From the NCBI GenBank assembly GCA_900751785.1, contig CAADSM010000136.1, positions 1 through 33,204 on the forward strand: a stretch of 33,204 nt of DNA. The letters run 5' to 3'. The stretch comes from Lachnospiraceae bacterium (GTDB lineage Bacteria > Bacillota > Clostridia > Lachnospirales > Lachnospiraceae). A program made the position numbers and the translations under genes. Under the pieces are notes generated by a model that searched no databases, was not told the origin of the DNA, and saw nothing but the letters and a program-made list of their open reading frames with translations. Of the stretch, positions 22,735 through 31,291 are shown piece by piece. Position 1 is the first letter of the stretch, and each line of letters begins with the position of its first letter.

Positions 22735-23790
22735 CTATTGATACCGCGCTTCCAGCGATTTGCGGATGATCAACTCGCACAGATCTCCGTATTCGATGCC
22801 GACGGCCCTGGCTTCCTTCGGCAGCAGGCTTGCGGCTGTCATGCCGGGCAGGGTATTCATCTCAAGGCAGTACAGATTCCCTTCGGCGTCCAGAAGAAAA
22901 TCGGCGCGGCTGTAGACGTTCAGCTTCAGCGCACGGTAGGCTTTTACGGTAAGTGCTTTCATGCGGTCGGAGACTTCCTCTGGAATGTCTGCGGGGCAGA
23001 CCTCCATGGTGGCGCCGTCCTGATATTTGTTCGCATAGTCGAAGAAGCCGGTCTTCGGGATGATCTCGATCGGCGGAAGCGCCTCGCCGTCAATGATGCC
23101 GCAGGCAAATTCACGGCCCTTGATATATGTCTCGATCACGACCTCATCCTCGTAGCGGAAGGATTTCTCCAGAGCCGTCTCATAGTCCTCCTCAGTATTT
23201 ACGATATATACGCCGATGCTGGACCCGCCGGAGCAGGGCTTTATCACGACCGGAAGAGAAAGGCCGAGAGCGGAAAGGGAACGATCCTCTGCGTCCTTGT
23301 GCAGGCAGAGGCCGTTCGGAGTGTCGATGCCGGACTGAAGGAAGATCTGTTTTGTGAGTCCTTTATCCATTGCAATGGCGCAGCCCAGAGAGTCCGGCCC
23401 GGTGTAGCGGATGCCCAGCAGGTCGAATGTGGCCTGGAGCTTGCCGTTCTCACCCTCGCCGCCGTGAAGCCCGAGAAATGTAATATCCGCCAGACGGCAC
23501 AGTTCGATGACATTTGGTCCGAGGAAGGAGCCGGACTGATCTGATCTGGACGCCCTGACCGCGTCAAGATCCGGCTCTTCCGCAGCGATATTCTTTGCGA
23601 TCTCGAGACCGTGCCCCGGGAGAGTGAATACGTCCTCCAGGTTTTTCGGCGGATTCTCAAGGCCGAGGAACACATCCAGCAGATATGCGTCATGTCCTTT
23701 CTCAAGCAGTGTCCTGCAGATTCCTGCGGCGGAAGCGAGGGAAACGTCACGTTCCGTGCTCAGGCCTCCGGCTAATACGATGATCTTCAT
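22735..23790 (-). CDS. ddl: D-alanine--D-alanine ligase
   Basis: 351 residues with AAAGGAG before the ATG. An ATP-grasp enzyme that joins two D-Ala. Motifs: N-terminal GGLSTERDVSLAS with the substrate-binding Glu, FLGLHGGEGENGKLQ (105-119), PVVIKPCSGGSSIGV (180-194), the omega-loop FFDYANKY (249-256) and the C-terminal MNTLPGMT (311-318). The loop keeps Lys255 and Tyr256, the Tyr being the residue replaced by Phe in D-Ala-D-Lac ligases of intrinsically vancomycin-resistant lactic bacteria, so normal D-Ala-D-Ala specificity is expected. It probably heads an operon with murF. Confidence 0.95.
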   Translation of the reverse strand: MKIIVLAGGLSTERDVSLASAAGICRTLLEKGHDAYLLDVFLGLENPPKNLEDVFTLPGHGLEIAKNIAAEEPDLDAVRASRSDQSGSFLGPNVIELCRLADITFLGLHGGEGENGKLQATFDLLGIRYTGPDSLGCAIAMDKGLTKQIFLQSGIDTPNGLCLHKDAEDRSLSALGLSLPVVIKPCSGGSSIGVYIVNTEEDYETALEKSFRYEDEVVIETYIKGREFACGIIDGEALPPIEIIPKTGFFDYANKYQDGATMEVCPADIPEEVSDRMKALTVKAYRALKLNVYSRADFLLDAEGNLYCLEMNTLPGMTAASLLPKEARAVGIEYGDLCELIIRKSLEARYQ

Positions 23791-23902
23791 GATATTTATA
23801 CTCCTTTGACTTATTACATTAGATTACAGCAATATACAGCTGTTACATATGGTTTTATTTTCAGTTATGACCGCTGCGGCTGATGTGCCGGTCTGTGGGC
23901 GG

Positions 23903-25351
23903 TCAGACATTTACGCTGTTCAAAAGCTCAGCCTTGGTATCGTAGAGTTTTCGGGAAAGATCCACGTAGACCTTGTGGGGATTGAAGAGACGCTTGGTCT
24001 CATCCCAGAGAGTCTCCTTCTCCTGGCGGCAGTAAGCGGCGATCTCCTTGACGGAAGGAGAAGTATACTTGCACTCTCCGTTGATGAAGATCGGCTTTAA
24101 GATCTCTTTCATTGTATAGGTGCCGCCGGCAAGCCGGGTCTTCTTCCATGTCGCGTTGGGATCGAACAGCAGGAGGTCTTCCGAAGTGTCGTACTCCTCG
24201 CCCACAAAGCAGATCAGATCAGCGCGGATCTTACCCGTCTCCTTGTCATAGATGCGGTAGATCGTCTTATTCCCCGGGTTAGTGATCTTCTCCGTGTTCT
24301 CGGAGATCTTGATCTTCGGAACAAAATTGCCGTCCTTGTCCTGGATCGCGGCGAGCTTGTAGACGCCGCCGAAGGACGGGCAGTCCTTGGAGGTGATCAG
24401 GTTGGTGCCTACGCCCCAGGATGTAATGGCAGCGCCCTGGATCTTCAGGTCGTTGATCAGCAGTTCGTCCAGGTCGTTGGATGCTGCGATGACTGCGTCG
24501 GTAAATCCGGCCGCGTCGAGCATCTTCCTTGCCTTCTTGGAGAGATATGCCAGGTCGCCGGAATCCAGGCGGATGCCGTAGCTCTTCGGCTTGATCCCGG
24601 CATCGCGCATCTCCTGGAATACGCGGATCGCATTGGGAACGCCGGATTTTAATGTATCGTAAGTGTCTACCAGAAGTGTGCAGGAGTCCGGATAGAGCCT
24701 TGCATATTCCTTAAATGCGGTGTACTCGTCTTTGAAGCTCATGATCCAGCTGTGGGCATGGGTCCCCAGCACCGGGACGTCGAACATCTGTCCGGCAAGG
24801 ACATTGGAGGTCCCCACACATCCGCCGATCATGGCCGCCCTGGCTCCGTAGAGTCCTGCATCCGGTCCCTGTGCCCTGCGGAGTCCAAACTCCATGACTC
24901 CGTCGCCCTGAGCCGCGTGGACGACACGGGATGCTTTCGTCGCGATCAGACACTGATGGTTGATGATGTTCAGGATCGCGGTCTCGACAAGCTGCGCCTC
25001 CATGATCGGAGCGATGACCTTCACAAGGGGTTCCTTCGGGAAGATCACGCTGCCCTCAGGGATGGCGTAGATGTTTCCGCTGAAATGAAAGCCGCTCAGA
25101 TACTGGAGGAAGTCTTCGCTGAAGATACCCAGGCCGCGCAGGTAGTCTACATCATCATATGAGAAGTTCAGGTTCTTGATGTAGTCGATCACCTGCTCCA
25201 GTCCCGCCATGACGGAGTATCCGCCCTTGTTCGGGTTCTCGCGGAAAAACACGTCGAAAATGACGGTCTCATTTTCCTGTGTCTCAAAATACCCCTGCAT
25301 CATGGTAAGCTCATACAGGTCCGTCAGCAAAGTTAGATTCTGTGCACTCAT
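23903..25351 (-). CDS. pncB: Nicotinate phosphoribosyltransferase
   Basis: 482 residues. It converts nicotinate and PRPP to nicotinate mononucleotide in NAD salvage. The N-terminal LTDLYELTMMQGYF is the family signature. The phosphorylated His region GTHAHSWIMSF lies near residue 197, and the phosphate-binding core is YGIRLDSGDLAYLSKKAR followed by SWGVGTNLITS and GGVYKLAAI. GAGGAAAA precedes the ATG. It has its own strong promoter (25392-25419) and lies 112 bases upstream of ddl on the same strand; read-through into ddl is possible because no convincing terminator separates them. Being housekeeping and distant, it does not itself support a link to the TIR or macro genes. Confidence 0.95.
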   Translation of the reverse strand: MSAQNLTLLTDLYELTMMQGYFETQENETVIFDVFFRENPNKGGYSVMAGLEQVIDYIKNLNFSYDDVDYLRGLGIFSEDFLQYLSGFHFSGNIYAIPEGSVIFPKEPLVKVIAPIMEAQLVETAILNIINHQCLIATKASRVVHAAQGDGVMEFGLRRAQGPDAGLYGARAAMIGGCVGTSNVLAGQMFDVPVLGTHAHSWIMSFKDEYTAFKEYARLYPDSCTLLVDTYDTLKSGVPNAIRVFQEMRDAGIKPKSYGIRLDSGDLAYLSKKARKMLDAAGFTDAVIAASNDLDELLINDLKIQGAAITSWGVGTNLITSKDCPSFGGVYKLAAIQDKDGNFVPKIKISENTEKITNPGNKTIYRIYDKETGKIRADLICFVGEEYDTSEDLLLFDPNATWKKTRLAGGTYTMKEILKPIFINGECKYTSPSVKEIAAYCRQEKETLWDETKRLFNPHKVYVDLSRKLYDTKAELLNSVNV

Positions 25352-25391
25352 AATATTTTCCTCTTTTCATTTCCCCAGGTTTTTCCCTAAA

Positions 25392-25419
25392 ATTATAGCA
25401 TATGTGACCTAAAAGTAAA
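25392..25419 (-). promoter_or_regulatory. Promoter of pncB
   Basis: On the minus strand TTTACT, 16-base spacer and TGCTATAAT (perfect -10 with TG extension, 25392-25397), about 40 bases upstream of the start. Confidence 0.65.
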
Positions 25420-25546
25420 GTTTGAATTTCCCAGGGGCTGTGCCATACGGATTATAACTTCGCGGAATGTTAATGGATGAGATCCCAACCGAAATCTGAC
25501 AGCTGAATATCGTGAGGAAAAAGAAGAGCTGCATAATAAATTATAT

Positions 25547-25575
25547 GTGCAGAATCCCAGCAGAAGTGATATACT
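25547..25575 (+). promoter_or_regulatory. Extended -10 promoter of the transglutaminase-like gene
   Basis: GTGCAG (25547-25552), 17-base spacer, TGATATACT with TATACT at 25570-25575, 42 bases before the GTG start. Confidence 0.5.
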
Positions 25576-25617
25576 AAATAAAACATGGAGTTTTTGCAGC
25601 AAAGGGGGTAAGATAAC

Positions 25618-27069
25618 GTGACAGGGAGTAAAAAGAAGCTTCTTGCGCTTGGAATTGCATCGCTGCTTGCGGCGGGTACTGTTTTCAGTTATGCAGGCGT
25701 TTCCACAGTTCAGGCGGCGGAGCGGGGAGGAATTTCTCTTTCATATAAAGAGTGTGAGATTTATGACCGGCTGTATGATAAGATCGTCAGGATCGCATCT
25801 GACGGCGGCGGTACCGCGGATATGCTCGGCGGGGAAGAGATGACGCTGTCCTGGACCTACGGCGAGCTGGGATTAAGCGGTTCGGGAGACGCTTCCGCTG
25901 AAACGCAGGCGCTGAGCGCACTGCGGACGTCACTGAACAGAGTAAGAGACGCACTGATCTCAGAGTGTCCCTATGAGCTCTACTGGTTTGATAAGACGGC
26001 AGGGTATTCCTACAGCTACCGCAAGCCTAAGCTGCACAGCAGCACGGTTTCCGTAGATGTTGTCAATATCAAGTTTGCAGTCTCCCAGGCATATCAGCAG
26101 GGCGGAGACGCGAACAAGGTAAGCGGGGCTAAGGCACAGCAGGCGGAGCAGACCGTTTCCTACGCGCAGGAGATCATTGCAAAATACAGAACAGCCTCTG
26201 ACTATGAGAAGCTTTCCGGTTATGTGCAGGAAATCTGCAGCCTGGCAGTTTACGATGATTCGATCACGGAGAACAGCGCGGTGCCATACGGGGATCCGTG
26301 GCAGATCATGTATGTGTTTGACCGGAATCTGAATACGAAAGTCGTCTGCGAGGCGTATGCAAAGGCATTCCAGTATCTGTGCGACGGGACGGAGTTTGAC
26401 AGCCCGTGGATTGAGTGCCATACAGTGAGCGGATCCATGAACGGCATCATACATATGTGGAATATTGTCACAATGCCGGATGGAGGCAATTATGTTGTCG
26501 ATCCGACCAACTGTGACGAGGGCACCCTGTACGCTCCTGCAGGCGGCATCTTCCTTCAGGGGGGAACCGGGGATGTCATGAACGGCTACAAGGTGCTTGA
26601 CTATCCGTATTACTATGATGAAAATATCATCCAGGCGTACGGGACAGGCGGCGTGCTTGAGCTGGCTCCGTCGGCGTATGCGTCAGGCGCAGCTGCCTGG
26701 AACGCGGGAGCAGCGGCACAGAGAAGCGGACAGGAAGCGTCAGGCAGCGGAGACGGAACTGTGGGATCACAGGAAGCCCAGGGGGACGGACAGACGGAAG
26801 GAAGCAGCCAGGAATCCCAGGACCAGGAGGTCTCGGAGGAAGACAGTCTCACCCCAAAGATCACAGAAAAGTCAGAAACCAAGGATAAACAGGATGAGAA
26901 GACGGAAGCCGTGTCCCGGACGGCCAAGCCGCCAAACACAGAAGACACTGTTGTTCAATGCCTGATCTGGGGAGCGGTGCTTGTGACCGCAGGAGGAACA
27001 GGAACGGCGCTCGCTCTGTGCAGGCGGCCGAGAAGATCCAGGGCCCGGCGGAGAGCACGGCAGAGATAA
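25618..27069 (+). CDS. Secreted transglutaminase-like protein with sorting-type C-terminus
   Basis: 483 residues from GTG 25618, preceded by AAAGGGGG. A signal peptide covers 1-about 34 (ending VQAAE). Residues about 40-190 are an unrecognised helical region. The transglutaminase-like core has Cys244 (VVCEAYAKAF), His279 (IIHMWN) and Asp295 (VVDPTNCD), a complete triad in the usual order. A Gly/Ser/Gln/Glu-rich linker (about 365-440) leads to PPNTED, a hydrophobic helix and an Arg-rich tail (RRPRRSRARRRARQR). The end has the shape of a sortase signal without canonical LPXTG. It may modify or cleave peptide crosslinks at the cell surface, but many members are protease-like or inactive. deoB follows after 31 bases. 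Confidence 0.88.
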   Translation: MTGSKKKLLALGIASLLAAGTVFSYAGVSTVQAAERGGISLSYKECEIYDRLYDKIVRIASDGGGTADMLGGEEMTLSWTYGELGLSGSGDASAETQALSALRTSLNRVRDALISECPYELYWFDKTAGYSYSYRKPKLHSSTVSVDVVNIKFAVSQAYQQGGDANKVSGAKAQQAEQTVSYAQEIIAKYRTASDYEKLSGYVQEICSLAVYDDSITENSAVPYGDPWQIMYVFDRNLNTKVVCEAYAKAFQYLCDGTEFDSPWIECHTVSGSMNGIIHMWNIVTMPDGGNYVVDPTNCDEGTLYAPAGGIFLQGGTGDVMNGYKVLDYPYYYDENIIQAYGTGGVLELAPSAYASGAAAWNAGAAAQRSGQEASGSGDGTVGSQEAQGDGQTEGSSQESQDQEVSEEDSLTPKITEKSETKDKQDEKTEAVSRTAKPPNTEDTVVQCLIWGAVLVTAGGTGTALALCRRPRRSRARRRARQR

Positions 27070-27100
27070 AAAAAGGAATATGGCAGGAAGGACGGTCAAT

Positions 27101-28273
27101 ATGGGAAAACGGGTATTCCTTATCGTGCTGGACAGCGCGGGAGTCGGCTATGAGCCGGATGCGGACCGGTTCGGCGATGTGGGGAGCGACACGTTCGGCA
27201 CCTGCATACGGAGCGGAGGGCTCCGCGTGCCTAACATGGAGCGGATGGGACTTTATCAGATCGAGGGCACATCCTTTGAGCAGCCGGGCGTGCCCGGGCT
27301 TGGATGCTGCGGGAGGCTGAGAGAGCAGTCGGCGGGGAAGGACACGACGATGGGACACTGGGAGATCGGCGGCGTGATCTCACCCAGGCCGATGCCCACG
27401 TATCCGAACGGATTTCCGCAGGAGCTGCTGGATGAGTTCGCCGAGAAGACGGGCAGGGGCGTGATCTGCAATAAGGTCGGCTCGGGGACGGAGATCATAA
27501 AAGAATACGGGGCGGAGCAGATCGCCACGGGGAAATGGATCGTCTACACATCGGCGGACAGCGTGTTTCAGATCGCTGCCCATGAGGAGGTCATCCCGCT
27601 GGAGGAGCTGTATGCGGGATGCAGGACCGCAAGGGCGCTGCTCACCGGAGAGAATGCAGTGGGCAGAGTGATCGCGAGACCTTATGTCGGCACGGCACCT
27701 GATTTTACGAGGACAGTGAACCGGCATGATTTCTCCCTGGAGCCGCCGCGGGATACTATACTCGACAGGATGAAGGCCGCGGGATACGATGTGATCGGCG
27801 TGGGCAAGATCTACGATATCTTCGCAGGCCGGGGGCTGACGAGGACCTTTCCGAACGAGGGAAATGAGAAAAATATGGATGTGACAATGTCGCTCCTGGA
27901 CGAAGAGTTCGAGGGACTCTGCTTTGTCAATCTGGTGGATTTTGACATGCTGTACGGCCACCGCAACGATGTGAAAGGATATACGGACGCGCTCAATGCC
28001 TTTGATCTAAGGCTCAATGAGTTTCTCCCGAAGATGAGGGGGGACGATGTGCTCATGATCACGGCGGATCACGGATGCGATCCGGGATTCCCGGGGACGG
28101 ACCATACGAGAGAATACGTGCCGCTTTTCTGCTGCGGCGCGGGGATCAGGAACGGGGTGAATCTCGGGACGAGAGACAGCTACGCGGACATCGCGGCGAC
28201 GATCGCAGAGCTGTTTGAAATGGAATATGACGGAGACGGCGAGAGCTTTCTGAAAAAAATACGGAACTGGTGA
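27101..28273 (+). CDS. deoB: Phosphopentomutase
   Basis: 390 residues from ATG 27101, with AGGAAGGA upstream; an earlier in-frame ATG at 27080 lacks a site and would exceed family length. It interconverts ribose 1- and 5-phosphate in nucleoside catabolism. Motifs of the alkaline-phosphatase superfamily: FLIVLDSAGVG with the metal-binding Asp, DVGSDTFG, KDTTMGHWEIGG with the phosphorylated Thr (82 or 83), and the C-terminal ITADHGCDPGFPGTDHTRE carrying Asp/His metal ligands. It is not next to other nucleoside genes, which is unusual; cotranscription with the transglutaminase-like gene seems likely from the short gap. Confidence 0.96.
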   Translation: MGKRVFLIVLDSAGVGYEPDADRFGDVGSDTFGTCIRSGGLRVPNMERMGLYQIEGTSFEQPGVPGLGCCGRLREQSAGKDTTMGHWEIGGVISPRPMPTYPNGFPQELLDEFAEKTGRGVICNKVGSGTEIIKEYGAEQIATGKWIVYTSADSVFQIAAHEEVIPLEELYAGCRTARALLTGENAVGRVIARPYVGTAPDFTRTVNRHDFSLEPPRDTILDRMKAAGYDVIGVGKIYDIFAGRGLTRTFPNEGNEKNMDVTMSLLDEEFEGLCFVNLVDFDMLYGHRNDVKGYTDALNAFDLRLNEFLPKMRGDDVLMITADHGCDPGFPGTDHTREYVPLFCCGAGIRNGVNLGTRDSYADIAATIAELFEMEYDGDGESFLKKIRNW

Positions 28274-28297
28274 TCACACCAGTTCCGCATTTTTTTT
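28262..28297. terminator. Bidirectional terminator shared by deoB and plsC, containing both stops
   Basis: A perfect 11-base stem, CGGAACTGGTG (28262-28272) with CACCAGTTCCG (28277-28287), and a four-base loop. T8 follows on the plus strand, and the A-run before it gives T on the minus strand. The stop of deoB (28271-28273) and that of plsC (28274-28276) lie back to back at the loop, so the last codons of both genes form the stem. Confidence 0.92.
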
Positions 28298-29008
28298 GAT
28301 CGTCTCTTTGATGATATTTTCGACATAGTCGCCGATATGGCGCTTCGTATCCTTGTCCAGGCTGTCGGGATAGATCGGTTTGCCGTATTCGATGACCACG
28401 TGGGTCTTCTTGACCTTCGGCATATGTGCTTCCCAGATATCAGCCGTGTTGTTCAGCGAGATCGGCACGATCGCGCAGCCGGTCTTTGTGGCGATCTTGA
28501 ACGCGCCGTCGCGGAACGGCAGCATGCTCAGCTCCTCGCCGGTATTTCTCGTCCCCTCGGGGAACACGCAGATGGAGATGCCGTTCTTTACATAATCGAT
28601 GGCCTGAAGGATCGTTTTCAGCCCCTGCTTCGGATCCTTTCTATCAAGGAACAGACAGTAGAGGCGGCGCATCCATGTGGAAAGTGAAGGAACGCGCTCC
28701 ATTTCTTTCTTGGCGATATAGCCGGTCAGCCTTCTGCATCTGCTGTAGGTGAGCAGGATGTCAAAATAGCTTCTGTGGTTTCCGACGAACAGGACCGCCT
28801 CGTCGGGAATATTCTCTTCTCCGATGACGGTCGTCCGGACTCCGGTGATCTTCAGTATAGTCTTGAATCCCCACTGTACGATACGCAGGGAACTGATATC
28901 CCTGGCATAGGGATTGAATTTGCCGATGATCCATTCGATGAAGAAAACAGGGATCGAGAGGATCAGATACACGACCAAAAATACTACGACACAGATAAAA
29001 CGAAACAT
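28274..29008 (-). CDS. plsC: 1-acyl-sn-glycerol-3-phosphate acyltransferase
   Basis: 244 residues from ATG 29008, with AGAGGG eight bases upstream; the longer frame to 29083 lacks a site and has an unlikely Arg-rich extension. It acylates lysophosphatidic acid to phosphatidic acid at the membrane. One N-terminal membrane segment (about 5-25) is followed by the acyltransferase motifs NHRSYFDIL (HX4D), FLDRKDPKQ, FPEGTRN and VPISLNN. The protein could use other lysophospholipids. It has its own promoter (29102-29130) and overlaps the shared terminator. Confidence 0.93.
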   Translation of the reverse strand: MFRFICVVVFLVVYLILSIPVFFIEWIIGKFNPYARDISSLRIVQWGFKTILKITGVRTTVIGEENIPDEAVLFVGNHRSYFDILLTYSRCRRLTGYIAKKEMERVPSLSTWMRRLYCLFLDRKDPKQGLKTILQAIDYVKNGISICVFPEGTRNTGEELSMLPFRDGAFKIATKTGCAIVPISLNNTADIWEAHMPKVKKTHVVIEYGKPIYPDSLDKDTKRHIGDYVENIIKETIKKNAELV

Positions 29009-29101
29009 GGGACAGCCCTCTTTTTCAATAATATAAATAAATAAGCCTCCCCGCCGCAGCGGGAAACGCCGTATACTGCGCATGAGCGCAAATCTTTATA
29101 A

Positions 29102-29130
29102 ATTATACAACACGATGTTGAAAAAAACAA
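29102..29130 (-). promoter_or_regulatory. Promoter of plsC
   Basis: On the minus strand TTGTTT, 17-base spacer, perfect TATAAT (29102-29107), about 95 bases upstream of the start. Confidence 0.6.
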
Positions 29131-29188
29131 GGTAATAGACACAAGTTTTGTTACTGTGAACAGCAGGCAGGTTTTCGTTGCCCGCCGC

Positions 29189-29217
29189 GCATAATTGCAT
29201 CCCCGGCGACATATGAT
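29189..29217 (+). promoter_or_regulatory. Sigma-E-like sporulation promoter before the lipoprotein-sipL operon
   Basis: GCATAAT (29189-29195), 14-base spacer, CATATGAT (29210-29217). The -35 fits the sigma-E pattern (G/T)-H-ATA-NN, and the -10 matches six of eight positions of CATACANT. It starts transcription about 25 bases before ATG 29249, and sipL is a sigma-E gene in C. difficile. Confidence 0.5.
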
Positions 29218-29248
29218 GATAGGGAAAAATACAGCGGGGAATCCGGAT

Positions 29249-29668
29249 ATGAGACGATCCAAAAGACTGTTTCTCTTCCTGGGCGCGGCATGCCTGGCTG
29301 CAGCGCTGCTCTCCGGATGCGTTACGCGCAGCGGGACGCAGGAGAAGCTGAGAGACCTGGAGTTCACCGTATTGGACAAAGAGGATGTGCCGCAGGAAAT
29401 GAAGCAGATGATCGAGGAAGAAAAAGCAGAGCCTTTCAGGCTGACCTATACAGATCAGGGAAGCCTCTATATTGCGGAGGGGTATGGGGCGCAGCTCACG
29501 ACAGGGTACAGCGTTGAGGTGACCGGCCTGTATGAGACGGAGGACGAGATCAGGATACATACCAGCCTTCTGGGTCCGGAGAAAGGGGAAGAGATAAAAG
29601 AGATCACCACATTTCCGTATGTCGTGGTACAGCTTGGAGCGATCGATAAGAACGTGATATTTGAATAA
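29249..29668 (+). CDS. Lipoprotein with PrcB-like C-terminal domain
   Basis: 139 residues from ATG 29249, where MRRSKR gives a proper n-region; starts at 29195-29216 add an unsuitable extension. A lipoprotein signal ends at LLSGC, with Cys24 to be lipidated. The mature protein is short: FTVLDKEDVPQEMKQMIEEEK, then GSLYIAEGYGAQLTTGYSVEV and a beta region with SLLGPEKGEE. The GYGAQLTTGYSVEV pattern is that of the PrcB/PrcB_C family. It precedes sipL by only 11 bases, so it is probably expressed in the mother cell during sporulation (inference). Confidence 0.82.
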   Translation: MRRSKRLFLFLGAACLAAALLSGCVTRSGTQEKLRDLEFTVLDKEDVPQEMKQMIEEEKAEPFRLTYTDQGSLYIAEGYGAQLTTGYSVEVTGLYETEDEIRIHTSLLGPEKGEEIKEITTFPYVVVQLGAIDKNVIFE

Positions 29669-29679
29669 GGAGGACAGCC

Positions 29680-31239
29680 ATGGAGTTGATAAGAAAGCCG
29701 ATCCATTATACAAAGGAAGGAAAACGGACGTTTGACCAGTTTTATCTGGATGAGGACTACAATGTCCCGGATGCAAAGGACGACGTGCAGAGGATCATCC
29801 AGGGGAACGCGCGGGTGAAGATGGAGGAGATCCGGCTGGTGGAGAACTATGTCCGCATCACCGGGAAGGTATATTTTCAGATCCTTTACGTCACAGCTTC
29901 GGGGGATCCCAAACCGGCGGTGCTGGAAGGAAAGCTTCCTTTTGAGGAGATGGTGTATACAGAGGGCGGGGAGGAGGAAGCCTGGTTTATCCAGAATGTC
30001 CGCACAGAATTTACCGCGTCGGTGGTGCACTCAAGGAAGCTGAGCCTGCGCGTCATGGTTGAGCTGGAGCTCGGAAGGGAGCGGCTCGAGGACGAGGAGA
30101 CCACGGTGGATATCGAGAGTGACGTTCCGGTCTTCACGAAGATGAAGAAGATCAATCTGCTCAAGCTTGCCGTCACGAAAAAGGATACATATCGGATCAA
30201 GGAGGAGATCACGCTGCCGGGTACAAAGGAGAGCATCGGGCAGATCCTTCTCACGGATGTGGACAGCAGGAAGCTGGAGATCCGGCTCGGGCAGGACGAA
30301 GTGATCCTGCGGGGCGACCTCCTTGTATTCTGTATGTACCTCTCAGAGGAAGAGAAGGCGGACTGGATTTCCCAGAGCGTGCCCTATGAGGGGCGCATTG
30401 CCTGCGAGGGCGTATCGGATGAGATGTACTACTATGTGCACCACGCGCTGGAAGACACGCTCGTGGACATCCGCATGGACGAGGACGGGGAGATGCGCGT
30501 TCTCGGGATCGAGGGGACGCTGAATCTGCGGATGAATATCTATGAAGAGGAAGAGATGGAGATCCTGGAAGACCTCTACTCGCTGGAGCAGCAGTGCGGA
30601 TTTCAGACCAGGCCGGCGGTCTATGAGGAGCTGCTGATGCAGAACCAGTCAAAGTGCAAGGTCGCGGAGCGCCTCTCCCTTCCTGAGCTCAAAGACGACG
30701 TGCTTCAGATCATCCACAGCAGGGGGAGCATCCAGGCGGAGCATGTGCAGAACACAGCGGAAGGGATCCGGATCGAGGGGATCCTGCATGTCTCCTTCCT
30801 CTATCTGCGGGCGGACGATATGGAGCCCTACGGGAGCTGGCAGGGGATCGTCCCCTTCTCTCATCTCGTGGAATGCCCGGATATGCCGGAAGAGGTGTGC
30901 AGCAACATGACCTGCCATGTGGAGCAGCTCATGGTCAGCCTGGCGGGCAGCGAGGCTGTGGAGATCAAGGCAGTGCTTGCATTCGACACATTTATCCGCA
31001 GGGCAGTGCCTACAGAGGTGATCACCGAGGTGGAGATGAAGCCGCTGGACAGAGAGGAGCTGGCGGCGCGCCCGGGGATCGTCGGACACATTGTCCAGGA
31101 GAAGGAAGATCTGTGGAGCCTTGCCAAGAAATATATGACCACCGCAGAGGGGATCCGGGAAGTGAACGGTCTGGAAAATGATGCGGTAAAACCCGGAGAT
31201 AAGCTGTTGATTTTTAAAGAAAATATGAGTATACTGTGA
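29680..31239 (+). CDS. sipL: SipL-like spore morphogenesis protein (SPOCS repeats + LysM)
   Basis: 519 residues, almost exactly the length of C. difficile SipL. AAGGAGG precedes the ATG. DUF3794/SPOCS units start near residues 20 (DEDYNVPDAKDDVQRIIQGNA), 160 and 320 (LSLPELKDDVLQIIHSRGS), and a LysM domain closes the protein (about 466-516: GHIVQEKEDLWSLAKKYMTT, with VNGLENDAVKPGDKLLIF). SipL binds SpoIVA at the forespore surface and is needed to encase the spore in coat in Clostridia. The sequence shows the full architecture, so assignment is firm; whether other SPOCS/LysM paralogs exist elsewhere cannot be judged. A sigma-E-like promoter lies upstream of the preceding lipoprotein gene. Confidence 0.9.
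   Translation: MELIRKPIHYTKEGKRTFDQFYLDEDYNVPDAKDDVQRIIQGNARVKMEEIRLVENYVRITGKVYFQILYVTASGDPKPAVLEGKLPFEEMVYTEGGEEEAWFIQNVRTEFTASVVHSRKLSLRVMVELELGRERLEDEETTVDIESDVPVFTKMKKINLLKLAVTKKDTYRIKEEITLPGTKESIGQILLTDVDSRKLEIRLGQDEVILRGDLLVFCMYLSEEEKADWISQSVPYEGRIACEGVSDEMYYYVHHALEDTLVDIRMDEDGEMRVLGIEGTLNLRMNIYEEEEMEILEDLYSLEQQCGFQTRPAVYEELLMQNQSKCKVAERLSLPELKDDVLQIIHSRGSIQAEHVQNTAEGIRIEGILHVSFLYLRADDMEPYGSWQGIVPFSHLVECPDMPEEVCSNMTCHVEQLMVSLAGSEAVEIKAVLAFDTFIRRAVPTEVITEVEMKPLDREELAARPGIVGHIVQEKEDLWSLAKKYMTTAEGIREVNGLENDAVKPGDKLLIFKENMSIL
31207..31235 (+). promoter_or_regulatory. Sigma-A promoter for ispE inside the end of sipL
   Basis: TTGATT (31207-31212), 17-base spacer, TATACT (31230-31235), giving ispE vegetative expression separate from the sporulation operon. 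A second TATAAT lies at 31241. Confidence 0.55.
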
Positions 31240-31249
31240 GTATAATGTA

Positions 31250-31291
31250 TACAAGATACAAAAAATAGTGTACAGGATACAAAAAACAGTG
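31250..31291 (+). repeat. Tandem 21-base repeat, two copies
   Basis: Positions 31250-31270 and 31271-31291 are the same 21 bases (TACAnGATACAAAAAAnAGTG) with two differences. They lie in the 160-base leader between the ispE promoter and the gene. Confidence 0.7.

Noticed and set aside
22735..23790. D-Ala-D-Lac (vancomycin-resistance type) ligase
   Set aside because: FFDYANKY at first suggested a Phe substitution, but alignment to the E. coli DdlB omega-loop keeps Lys255 and Tyr256, the D-Ala-D-Ala pattern.
23800..23903. Terminator between pncB and ddl
   Set aside because: TGACCGC/GCGGTCA can pair, but no T-run follows on the minus strand.
25481..25621. 46-codon open frame ending over the GTG start of the transglutaminase-like gene
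   Set aside because: It has no start codon with a ribosome binding site near its left end and overlaps the gene's promoter; it may be a remnant but cannot be supported.
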